In this document: piece after piece, positions 14,324 to 24,100 of the stretch | Position numbering within the stretch: the stretch's first letter is position 1 | Layout of the letters: every line of letters begins with the position of its first letter | Assembly (NCBI RefSeq): GCF_050948215.1 | Contig: NC_135151.1 | Coordinates: forward strand, 23,744,720-23,808,719 | DNA length: 64,000 nt | From: Halictus rubicundus | Taxonomy: Eukaryota; Arthropoda; Insecta; Hymenoptera; Halictidae | Direction: 5' to 3' | Translations under genes and position numbers: made by a program | Notes under the pieces: model-generated | What the model saw: only the letters and a program-made list of their open reading frames with translations | Told to the model about the DNA's origin: nothing | Databases searched by the model: none

Positions 14324-14329
14324 AATAAA
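14324..14329 (+). terminator. Probable distal polyadenylation signal
   Basis: AATAAA, overlapping a second AATAAA (AATAAATAAA), followed within 30 bases by a T-rich element (TTTGTTTTATT). It lies just before the convergent RRP9 gene, where the + strand transcript would have to end. Confidence 0.45.
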
Positions 14330-14568
14330 TAAATACTTGTACTGTGGACCAATATTTGTTTTATTTCATTAGCACCCACCGTAAATGGAAATCGATCTCG
14401 ACGATTTCGGAGGCGCTGCAGTCGTTGATGCAGTCATTTAAAAAAATAAACAACAAGTAAAAAAAGTAGAGGACGATCTGTGTTTTATACATACAACAGT
14501 CTTTATATGTATGTGTGTATATATATAACTCTGTACAATTGAGTTCTCTTCAGTTTCTGTTGCGTAAA

Positions 14569-16549
14569 CTATTTATTTTTCCTCTGAACCAGCGGTATTA
14601 TAATAATGCTATTTTTCGCTTCCGGTATGCGCCACCATCTTCCAAGTCTGTGCTCTTGACCAACGCCAGCAATCAGTTGTGTTCCATCCGGAGTGAAGTG
14701 CAATGCATTTATGAAACCTGCTAACTGAATTTCAAATAGCGGGTTCAACGATCTGAAGGAGTCGCTGCATTGCCATAGTTTTATAGAACCATCTCGCGAG
14801 CCTGCAATATCAAGTGCAAAATATTGATCGTTTCTTCTTTAAATAATATTGCGCAATATATCGAGGAAAATATATGCGATACCTGATGCGACTAAATCTG
14901 TATTGAGTAATGCAGTTATACTTGAGATCCACATTGGCTGATTATTCGTCTCGTCCATCCCGTGCGCGTTTGGCACAGAACACAGAGGTTTCTTCTTCAG
15001 ACAGCCCCAAACAGACAACTGTCCATCATCTCCGCAACTGAAGAAATTTTCTTCGTTTATAAGCTTCACGCTGTCTATACTGCCACCATGACCATTAAAT
15101 ATGAGCTGCGATTCTTCGACGATTTTCCAAATTCGGACTGTCCCATCGAAACCACCGCTCGTGATAGCCCGTTCCCGTGCCAGTGCGTCTATCGCCGTGA
15201 TACCACTTTGATGCCCAAATCTATTAAAAAGTTGAAACTATAGCATTTCAAAATGTAGACGCGACAAAATGCACCACCAAAAGTTTTTAAAAAACAATAT
15301 TTACAAAGATTCAACGTATGCCATGTCGTCCAAGTTCCATACTTTCACGCTTCTGTCCTCGGAAGCAGAATACAACGTATGCGTGTCTTTACGAAAAACC
15401 AGACCAGTCACACTACCTCTGTGACCCTGCAAATTCTTTATATGATTCAATGTGTCCGCGCAAAGTACTTTAATATCTTTGCAACCACTATCTCCTACTA
15501 CCTTTAAAGAGGAAAACTCTGATTTATGTATGCTCGTTTATTGCAAAATATATTATTTTCGAATATTTGTTTACATAGTCTCACCAAAAATTTGCCATCG
15601 GTGCTAATAGCCATACACTGTACACATTTCATTCCTCCTTCCTGATTCTTTCTCTTCCCTTTAATAGATTTTAATTTGGTGGTTTCTTTCAAAGACCCTA
15701 ATGTACAGTACAAAGTAAGATAAAGTAATAGGAAAAGAATTATGCATTTGTTGGTGATTAAATTATAGGTAATATACATTTCACTAAACTGCCGTCCTTT
15801 GAGCCAGAGTATAAGAACTTTCCGCTGCTAGATAGGCATATGCAGGTAATAGAATTTTTGTGTTCTTTGCACTTCAAAATAATTGGCTCGTCGTGACCAA
15901 CATAATTAGATGCTACGGTTTTCCTCAACCGTCCTTTCTCCTCTAAATATTCTTCATGTAACCTTTTTGTTACTGCTCCCTGCTCAAATTCTGCTCTATC
16001 TCTCTCTATGTTTCATCAAACTAAAGTTAGAACACGATAAAGCATAATTTTCTTGAAATATCTCTTTGAAAGGTTACCTTCTTCTTCAATTTGTTCTAAA
16101 TATTTCTTTGCCAGTCGTATACGCTTCTCCTGTGCAGTTTCTTGTTCTTCCTCCTCACTTTCGTACTCTTGAGACCGACGTCTACAAACACCAATAATAA
16201 TATCGCATCAGGATACCTAAATTTTGTTAATATAAGTTTACAGTAATGTATATACCCTTGGTTTTCCTCTGCAAGTTCTTCATCTGTGCTAGCAATACTT
16301 TCATTGTCGTCGGGTACAGATTTCTTGATGCTTTTTTTTCCCTTCTTTGCAGCATGACCAGTAAACTAAGAAATCAATGTGAATGTTTTGTTAAAATTAA
16401 TATACGTTAAATATACTGTAATTCTGTAACATAACAAATATAAGCGTGCAATCTAAATAAAGTAAATACTAAAGCAAATATATAGATGTACAACATACCT
16501 TTCTCTTGTTTGCTACAGTACTTTGATTATTACGAATGAAAAATGACAT
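14569..16549 (-). CDS. RRP9: RRP9 / U3-55K, U3 snoRNP WD-repeat protein (complete)
   Basis: Eight coding exons on the - strand: 16549-16499, 16365-16256, 16181-16078, 16005-15778, 15697-15585, 15501-15305, 15220-14883 and 14801-14569. All junctions are GT-AG and all phases agree, giving 457 residues and a TAG stop at 14571-14569. The first exon starts MSFFIRNNQ. An acidic N-terminal region (EEEEQETAQEKR) is followed by a coiled linker and seven WD-type repeats, with signatures SGSKDGSLVKW, SASEDRSVKVWN, SGGFDGTVRIWK, SCGDDGQLSVWG and SGSRDGSIKLWQ. The motif ALLNTDLVASG and the C-terminal GVGQEHRLGRWWRI are diagnostic for the RRP9 family. Known role: RRP9 binds the U3 snoRNA box B/C region and is needed in the nucleolus for the early cleavages that yield 18S rRNA. 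The length is near that of human RRP9 (475 residues). The gene is convergent with the upstream long-UTR gene and divergent from the transposase gene. I am very confident in this call. Confidence 0.96.
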
Positions 16550-17343
16550 GATATATTAAAAATACTTCGTATATTGTCTAACCTATTTCATTTCAAGCAC
16601 ATGGTATGTATTCGTACACATAAGAGCTGCCAACCATGCTTTCAAAAACGTTCCTAGTAAATACAGTAAGTTTTCGTTTCTCCGATCGGAGCTCCCTCCG
16701 AATTTGTTATAGGTATATGGTCTAACCTTCTCGTGGATCTAGTTGCAACATTTATCGTTCGTCAACGTGGAGGGCGTAAGAAATCTAGTTGTTGTTAACG
16801 ATGTCGGTATTTCAGATCGTGAGATACGAAACCCCATATGGTGATTGGTCTACTCCTACTCCTATACCTCGTCTGTGTTTCGGCGTTCCCGATATAGTGC
16901 TGCCCCCTACTCTGATTTTTAGTATGGAACAAAACCATGTCAACTTTTTCGCCTGGATCAAATCCAGACGTGAGATAGAAAAATACATTGGATGATTGAT
17001 CTGATCTGATGACATGATGATTGATTGGATGACTCCTATATCACGTCTGTGGTTACACGCGACCGTTGCGTATGGCGTAGTCTACGTTAGTGTAAGGTGT
17101 AAGGTGTAAGGTAGCCTGGTGCTCGGTCTCGTGCACTCGTGCCCGTAAATTCTATGTAGCGTCCTATCTGTCCTGTACGCCACAACTGGCAACTGGATTA
17201 AAGTCTTGCACTCCGAAAGAGTAACTTGTACTAATTCATTTGCGAATACGCAATACACTCCTCATTCTTTCAGAATTTTTCTTTTTATTAGCTCTTCATT
17301 TAGTTCTTACTTTTGTGACAGTGATAGTAATGTACCGAGTGAC
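16550..17343. promoter_or_regulatory. Divergent intergenic region between RRP9 and the transposase gene
   Basis: About 0.8 kb separates the RRP9 start codon (16549, - strand) and the transposase ATG (17344, + strand), so promoters of both should lie here if the transposase gene is expressed. Visible elements are a short tandem repeat TAAGGTGTAAGGTGTAAGG at about 17093-17112 and GATTGAT/TGATGA runs near 16990-17030. A short open frame (about 16801-16992) reads without stop but shows no known domain. No inverted repeat matching the transposon's far side was found. Confidence 0.4.
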
Positions 17344-19059
17344 ATGTCGTCTGGAAGCAGAATTTTTTTAACCATGCAACAGCGATTAGACGTCCTGAAG
17401 GATTTGGAGAAATGGCATATTTCAACTGTCGCCGAAAAATATGGTGTATCCGTCCATACAATTCGCCGGATAATAGACAATGCTGCAAAAATTTCCATAT
17501 TTTCCAAAAGGAATAAGCAACATAAAGAAAGAAAATGTATACGCGAGCCATTATATCACGAATTGGAGCAACGTTTAATTCTGTGGTTTGAGGAAAGAAA
17601 AACACTCGGAGACGATATAACAGACAACAAGTTTTTGAAAAAGGCAGTTGAATTGAGAGACACCATAGGATCCTGCTCCGCTTTCAAAGTAAGCAAAGGG
17701 TGGCTTCAAAAATTTAAAAATCGCTACAAAATTCGTGTGGTGAAAGTATATAGGGAAAAATCCAGGGCAAACAAAGATGCAGCCCAGAGATTTGTCGAAG
17801 AGTTTAAAAAATTAATCAAAGAAGAGAACATTAATTTAGAAAATATTTATAATATGGATGAGACAGGATTGTTATGGAAAGCTCTACCCACAAAACCACT
17901 AACCAGAGCACAAAAAGGACGCATCAATGGATTTAAAATACAAAAAGACAGAATAACAGTAGGATTATGCACGAATGCGATTGGCATGCATAAGATTATG
18001 CCCTTGGTTATATACAATTATAAAAAACCAAGAGCTTTAAAAAATAGAATGGAAAATCTTCCCGTAGTTTTGAAATCGGAGAGCAATGCTTGGTTGAATC
18101 AAGAAATATTTATAGATTGGTATAGTAATCATTTCAAACCAAGCGTTAGGAGGTATCACACGGAAAAAGGAATTTCAGGAAAAGTTATTTTACTATTGGA
18201 TAATAGTTTAGGACACAAAATGCTATTGAATCATCCACAGGATGACCACTTCAAGATAGTATATCTACCTGCCGATACCGCATCATTGATACAACCAATG
18301 GATCAAGGAATAGTTCGAGAAACCAAGACGGGTTTCCGGCATCGAATGATGCGGTCTGTATTAAAATCCGAAGGAGGATTAAAAACATTTTGTGGAAAAT
18401 ATAATCTACAAGATTGCATAGATATGCTAGCTGTATCGTGGGATGCGGTAAGCATCGGTAACATCAAGAATGCGTGGAACAAGATTATAGATTCTGCGAC
18501 GATAAGAATGGAAGAAGAAGATAATCCACTGGTGCATGAAATGCAAAGTTTCATGAGCGTTATCTCCCAACAGGAAATGACATTGGAAAATGTAAGACAG
18601 TTTTTGTACAGATGTGAGAAGTGTGAAAGGAGATGCTTAATGGAGATAGAGAAAGACAGGGAAGACGAGGAAACTGAAAATGGGGAAGATAATGAAATTG
18701 AAAACGGGGAAGACAACGAAAATGAAAATGGGGAAGACAACGAAAATGAAAATGGGGAAGATAATGAGATTGAAAACGGGGAAGACAACGAAAATGAAAG
18801 TGGGGAAGATAATGATATTGAAAACGGGGATGCAGATCAGGGACATCAAGACGAGAATAAAGAAACAAACAACGACAGGGATCAAACTAACAAACTGCGC
18901 AGACTGGTACACCGAGGTATCAACGTCAATAAAGAACAAAGAGAGGAATTGCTATATATATTCCAAAGATTAGAATCATATAATTCGTATGTGCCACGGT
19001 CGGTGCAATTACATTTGGAGGCTATGAAAATTGTTTACGTGGGAGACCAAACAGAATAA
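17344..19059 (+). CDS. Pogo/Tigger (jerky-like) DDE transposase, intact single exon
   Basis: 571 residues from ATG 17344 to a TAA at 19057-19059. An upstream in-frame extension to 17206 lacks an ATG and is not used. Residues 10-45 form a Psq/CENP-B-type helix-turn-helix (LDVLKDLEKWHISTVAEKYG, then SVHTIRRI). Residues 70-135 form a second HTH_Tnp_Tc5/CENP-B-type domain (LEQRLILWFEERK; SKGWLQKFKNRY). The DDE_1 catalytic core shows D172 in YNMDETG, D286 in LLLDNSLGHK and D320 in IQPMDQGIV, with 33 residues between the last two, as in pogo-group enzymes. Residues 439-505 hold an acidic repeat tail. Members of this family are cut-and-paste transposases or domesticated DNA-binding proteins (CENP-B, JRK, TIGD). 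No frameshift or stop is present, and I found no clear terminal inverted repeats. Either a young transposon or a host-adopted gene would fit. Confidence 0.9.
   Translation: MSSGSRIFLTMQQRLDVLKDLEKWHISTVAEKYGVSVHTIRRIIDNAAKISIFSKRNKQHKERKCIREPLYHELEQRLILWFEERKTLGDDITDNKFLKKAVELRDTIGSCSAFKVSKGWLQKFKNRYKIRVVKVYREKSRANKDAAQRFVEEFKKLIKEENINLENIYNMDETGLLWKALPTKPLTRAQKGRINGFKIQKDRITVGLCTNAIGMHKIMPLVIYNYKKPRALKNRMENLPVVLKSESNAWLNQEIFIDWYSNHFKPSVRRYHTEKGISGKVILLLDNSLGHKMLLNHPQDDHFKIVYLPADTASLIQPMDQGIVRETKTGFRHRMMRSVLKSEGGLKTFCGKYNLQDCIDMLAVSWDAVSIGNIKNAWNKIIDSATIRMEEEDNPLVHEMQSFMSVISQQEMTLENVRQFLYRCEKCERRCLMEIEKDREDEETENGEDNEIENGEDNENENGEDNENENGEDNEIENGEDNENESGEDNDIENGDADQGHQDENKETNNDRDQTNKLRRLVHRGINVNKEQREELLYIFQRLESYNSYVPRSVQLHLEAMKIVYVGDQTE
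18676..18837 (+). repeat. In-frame acidic 24-bp tandem repeat in the transposase
   Basis: About seven copies of a 24-base unit encode an eight-residue motif, ENGEDNEN with I/N, S and D variants (ENGEDNEI, ESGEDNDI). Copies differ at synonymous positions (GAT/GAC, AAT/AAC), so expansion is not entirely recent. The tract makes the C-terminal tail strongly acidic. Confidence 0.9.
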
Positions 19060-20469
19060 TATGAAAACATTTTCATGGAAGAATCCATCGTATCGTTGAT
19101 GTCTCATAATGTGATACATGGAAGGAATGCGAAAGCAATTTGCAAAGAAACCATCTAATTGATCAGGCGTACACAGTTGAGTCACACGCATCTCGCAATT
19201 CGCTGAGAAGATTACCACTACTACTTCAGGTGTATCGCATTGCGTGACGGTGTTACCGGGGATTGCTTCCCCAGCATTTCGAAATTTCGGATGGGAACCA
19301 AGAAGCCGGCTAACCGAAAATTTGGAACAAGCGTAGGAAACCCAGCCACCAGGCCCGGATCAAAGGTTCGAAGTAGGGGACTTAGTGTTGAAAAAATAGA
19401 GTCTTTCGTCGACGGAATAAAAGTTCGCGGTAAAGCTCGTCCTAAAATATTCCGGTCCCATAAAAATCATCAGAAAATTCTGGTCCGCGGTGCACCGATT
19501 GGCGACATTAGAAGGACGAGCCATCGGGAAGGCTCGCGTTAGTGATCCGAAGGCATACATTCCACCACGAGATAATGGGAGCTAGCCTAAACCTACGTTT
19601 TACCATATTGTAGAACTCCGCATAATCGCCGCCTGGGATATCAACACCGGTGGTCAGACTGACGGAGACTCTGCAGGAACAACTCGAGTTCTCCTCTCAA
19701 CGAGGCACAGTGTTGGAGATGCACCGCGAGCACCTAACCGAGTTGCCGTCCGCTGCCACGGACGAGGCACCTACGCGTCCGAGGCAGTGTCGCCAGACCG
19801 GGGAAATTTAGGAGAATACAGTTACCCGCGCTCTGTCATTACCGGATCAGTGACATGACATTGTGGCACATGCTCGACAGAGACGAAACGCGTCACATGG
19901 GGATGCTCGCCAAAGGAAAAAGTTGCACGCAAAAAGATCTGGTGCCAGATCTTTCGAGCCACGTTATTGCTGTTACTTCGGTAATATCATTCGCTAGACT
20001 GACAGCCAAAGTCTTCAGAAACAAATGCATGACAATGTCAATTCTTCGAGCTAATGTTATTTACAAAGTCAACTCTTAGTCCGAACAACGCTATGGCCGG
20101 CGATACGGCAAATTTATTTATTTTATTTAATTGATTCGGCAATTTTTTTTTATGTTTCATACGAATATCATCGAACAGTTTAAGCTAAAGACACGCGTAG
20201 GCAGTGCTTTCACCTGATGTTTACAGGTTGTTTCCAGCACGATACGTGTCCCGTGGTATGCTACAACTTTCGTCCGATTCGTTCTTTCCTATCTATCATA
20301 TTTTTCGAGATATATAACTGTTGTCCTGTAAACCGGACACATTCCATGTACGATAAATTTTTCATAATGAAAACTCAAGTTTTCTTTGGAAAAATGACGG
20401 CCCTCTTAAAGGATAAGGAATAGGTTATTGAGCAAGGAAAGAAAGTCGAGACGAATACCCGAAGTCCAT
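19060..20469. other. Region between the transposase and harmonin 3' end
   Basis: No gene is recognised. A + strand frame at 19240-19542 is basic (Lys/Arg/Gly-rich) and without a known domain. A perfect 10-bp-arm palindrome lies at 19933-19954. The segment may be the 3' flank of the transposon, but no end could be defined. Confidence 0.4.
19933..19954. repeat. Perfect inverted repeat AAAGATCTGG-TG-CCAGATCTTT
   Basis: Two 10-base arms are exact reverse complements separated by TG. It could form a small hairpin or be a dimer-protein binding site. No T-run follows and no adjacent gene end explains it. Confidence 0.7.
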
Positions 20470-20935
20470 TAGGTATCATTGTCTTTATTTTTCAGTTCGA
20501 TGCCTCCGTCGAGTTCCACGGCTCGCGTACATAGCCGGCGACGGAGGGGACTAAGTTTAGAGACACGGGCTTACGTGGTAAGAGGTGTCGCAGTGCCTTG
20601 TGTCGGTTAATAAAGGTATCAGCCGTTCTTTTTTTTCTTTTTTTTTTTTCTTTTTTTGTCTGTTTGTTTGTTTTGTTTGTTTGTTTGTTTGTTTGTTTGT
20701 TTGTATGTTTAATAACTCCTTACTCGCTATAATACGATAATAAATAACATATAAAAAAAGACGTACGGGTAAAAGACGTAAAAAAGAAGCTCGCCAATAG
20801 GGGGAGCGGTTTTTCGTCTACGATAAAGTCGATGTAAGTTTCCGAAAGAGCGTGCAAAAATGTACATTGTGGCAGAGGTACAAGGTGGACTCCTAATCGA
20901 TCCGCTCGACATATACGATATAGCTACGTAGCTTC
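20470..20935 (-). other. 3' UTR of the harmonin gene
   Basis: This lies immediately downstream of the harmonin stop on the - strand. It includes a tetranucleotide tract (AAAC on the transcript strand, 20657-20705). A - strand AATAAA (TTTATT on the + strand, near 20484-20489) is the likely polyadenylation signal. Confidence 0.5.
20657..20705. repeat. (GTTT)n tetranucleotide tract
   Basis: Pure GTTT repeat preceded by a T-rich stretch (20629-20656), inside the inferred harmonin 3' UTR. Confidence 0.9.
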
Positions 20936-21103
20936 CTATCGGTTATTCTGCTCTGGATTCACTTTAATCGTGACTTTGTTGCTGAGAGCTGACGCTAGCT
21001 TCTCGACGCTGCTCTGCGGGAGTTTTCCTGGCTCCGAATTCGTTGTGTCGTTGTTGCAGGTTGTTCCGTTTTCGGGGATCGGCTTGATTGTTGACTGTCC
21101 CTC
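20936..21103 (-). CDS. USH1C: Harmonin terminal exon
   Basis: 55 codons and TAG, after acceptor TTTCGTAG. The sequence includes EKLASALSNKVTIKVNPEQNN before the stop. No third PDZ domain is encoded here or in any other exon seen, in contrast to long vertebrate harmonin isoforms. Confidence 0.85.
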   Translation of the reverse strand, partial: EGQSTIKPIPENGTTCNNDTTNSEPGKLPQSSVEKLASALSNKVTIKVNPEQNNR

Positions 21104-24100
21104 CTACGAAAGACAAAAGACATCAGAACTCTCACGGTCTTACTGTGCTACTGCAGTCCCACCGCTCTCCACCGAACCTACTATTAACTTAATTCCTAGT
21201 TCTGTCATTTTTACTCACATAAACGGGATCTATTGTTCGGTAGCAACTTCAGCCGAAGCTAATTTTGTTTACTGTTCGGGGGTATCATAGTGCTATCCGA
21301 AACACTCAAACAGCTGAATCATTTTCACTGGAGGACGCGTTACCAAATAATTAACAAGGACTGGTTGTACTGGTTGAACAATGGAAGCGAGACGAACATG
21401 TGTATTTTCTTTCGTTAAGTTTTACGATTCTAACGTAACGTAACGTAACATTCTTAAATTCTTTTAATTGCTCCGCTCTGTATAGTTATGGTAACCAGTG
21501 GACACCGAAATTTTTTATTTTGTCAACTATTTCGAATAAATGTTAACATCTGTGAAAAATTATAGCGAACACGCAACCTACCCCATCAGTCTTTCTTCTT
21601 AGGTTCGATCTCTGCAACGTTGCAGCCAGTTCGTTCTGCAATCTGGACACTACTGGCCCGTTCGCTATTTCATTGGTACCGTTTTTCTCTGGTCGTGCTT
21701 GCTGCGACAGGAAGTCCAGTTTGGAGGGTTGCTTGGCCTCTCCTTCGTACGCTCCTATTCTAATGGCGACTTTTCCCGTCGCAGGTTTCGGGATTTGTCC
21801 GTTCATAGCGGCTGATGGGACAACAGGAGGTTTCGGGACTTCCGACACGGGACTGATCGACGTGTCTTTCCCGTTAACCTGTGGCTTGTTTCCGGTGCCG
21901 TTTCCGATACCGATACCGGTGCCGGTGCCGGTGCCGGTGCCGGTGTGTCGGGGACTTCCGTTCGTGGTTACCGCCGAGTTCTGTAGAGGGAAGTATGTCG
22001 GCGGTGGCTTTGGGATTACTGGATTTGGCGTTTCCTTCAGTTTGAACGACTCGATGCTTTGCATCTCTACGGCGTCCTCGCTGCTCTTGCTCTTTGAAAG
22101 AAGCGGAAGTGGCGGCGGTGCCGGAGGTGCAGGTGGCGCAGGTGGAACTGGCGGTGCTGCTACCTGTGCAGGAGGTGCTGGGGGTGCTGGAGGAGCTGGT
22201 GGTGCCGGTGGGATGTTTGGCGTTGCAGAATTGTTCAGCACTCTCTTCTCTTGCTCCTAATAACGACAGAAAAAACATATAAACTATAAAAGACTGAAAA
22301 CACGTTACATAAAACGACCGACGGTGGACACATTTTCAAGATATCCTATTTGCTCACGGCATGCAAACAGTTTCGAAACGGCATTGCGCGATAAGGCAAG
22401 GCCTTGCAAATCTGACGATGACAACGCGAAAATAGAAGGAATTAGAATACTTATCGCGTCCGGCTCCAAACATATTTTCATACGTTGCAGCCTTTATCGC
22501 ATTCAAGCAATGAACCAAATGTCAAGAGACGATAATATCGACAGTATCTATGTCTCACTGGAAATTTCATGTTATCGTCAGCCTACAAGGACTACGGAGC
22601 AGTTCGAACGAGCGCACCGTCGAGATACAAGTTATTTTCCAGAGCGTCCCCTTTTAGACGTTATCGCAAAAACACGTTTGTTCTATGAAAATACATTCGA
22701 AAGGCTACGGGGGGCATACGCGCATACGCGCTACGAGCACATCAGGCTCCATCAACGCGAATGGCAGGTTCGCAACACACATCTGTCCCGTTATCGGTGG
22801 TTTTAGCTGAGCGTTCTTAATTGCCCTTTACCATGCAGAAATGACCGATCAAACGCGTCGATAGCACGTCAAACACAGAAAATTTGATAACTAACACCGT
22901 AGGGAGTGATGGTAACCAAGACCCGGCTCCTCCGTTTGGCATAGCTCACTGAACCGTCCATCCTCTGTGCTTCAAGCTCCTATCATTCGTCAATTAACTT
23001 TCCCCTCCATCGTCGATACGATCTCCTTTTCCAGCGGATTGGCAAATTTCAAGCACCTGCTTTGCCTTCGACGCGCTCCTTATAAAATCACGGGTCTGGC
23101 CGCTCGTTAATTAACAGTTCAAGGAAAAGCTCGCCGCCAATTAAAAGTTAACTGTGTTTCACTGTTCCCGTGATTGCGCTTGGAAACAACGACCGAGGAC
23201 ACGGAACGCCGCCATTTCCGAATCACGAATTACGGTGCCGGCGCGGCAGCGTCTCTAAGGACGTTGAGATTTCGTAAATCATAGTTCGTGGCCGGATCCG
23301 CGGTATTTTGCGGTGTTTCTGCGACCCACCTTGAACACCGATCGCACACTAACCGCACCAACAGTCACGAGCGTTGCCTCCAGCTCTTATGTAAGCTCTA
23401 TTATTTTGCGCGTCTGCCACGGTTTGCAAGAAACCGACAGGTTGCGTGAACCAAGCTGGAATCGACCGTGGCGGCGGGCACTCGCGCGTATTTAAAGCGG
23501 TATCGACCAACCGATCAGCCTCGACTACCGACCGATAGCAGATCCTGTAATCTCAGAATCGTCGCATTCCAAGAAATTCTTCAGATTATCGAAAACAGCC
23601 TGTTTTACGTCCTACTCGTAATTCTCGTTCGATTCGATGCGAGACTTTCGCTTGCTCGAGGAGTTGCAAAGACTATTTCCTTCAGCAGTGAAATGACTGA
23701 TTTGCGCGCGATTATGTACATTGAAATCTTTACGCATCGGAAGAAACAAAACTTTAGTTTTCTGTCAAGAGTTCCGAAAATTAAACGATACATTAACACG
23801 TCGACTGTCTCTCGTCTGCCACATACGGCTGATTTTCACCAGGCTCAGAAATCAATTTTCACCGTAATGGAAAATATTTATTTCTATCGAATGATTGCCA
23901 ATATTTACAGGAAAATAATCCATTAGCTTCAAACACGTTGCACGACAATTCTAGAAAATGCTAGCAACTATACAATTGTCTAACAAATCTGTTACCTTAA
24001 CTCTTTGAAGCTCCGTGTAACTTTGAAGTCAATCACTGATTATTATTATCTTACCGATCGATCTTATGCACCGGTGTTGTTAATACTTATATTTCACACA

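Larger units (their letters stand above)
3950..14345 (+). other. Probable >10 kb 3' UTR of the surface-protein gene
   Basis: No credible coding sequence is present on either strand from the TGA at 3947 to the next gene. The region is rich in simple repeats (CA, GA, CTGC, TTGA) and A/T-rich purine or pyrimidine tracts. AATAAA hexamers occur early (5123-5128 and 5673-5678) and at the far end (14324-14329), the last followed by a T/G-rich stretch; the convergent RRP9 gene begins its 3' end about 220 bases later. Two Pumilio-type TGTAAATA elements occur at 6675-6682 and 9002-9009. Very long 3' UTRs are known for neuronal insect genes and would fit here, but the sequence alone cannot exclude a non-coding RNA or intergenic DNA with the mRNA ending at a proximal signal. 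Confidence 0.4.

Noticed and set aside
21673..22260. 195-codon + strand frame rich in Gly/Ala/Val
   Set aside because: It is the mirror of the Pro-rich harmonin exon; the - strand reading has splice sites at both ends and joins in phase with neighbours.
22324..22806. 160-codon + strand frame
   Set aside because: No known domain, no splice context, and it lies in a harmonin intron; consistent with chance.
23468..23926. 152-codon + strand frame
   Set aside because: Same reasons; its composition looks random and it lies in an intron.
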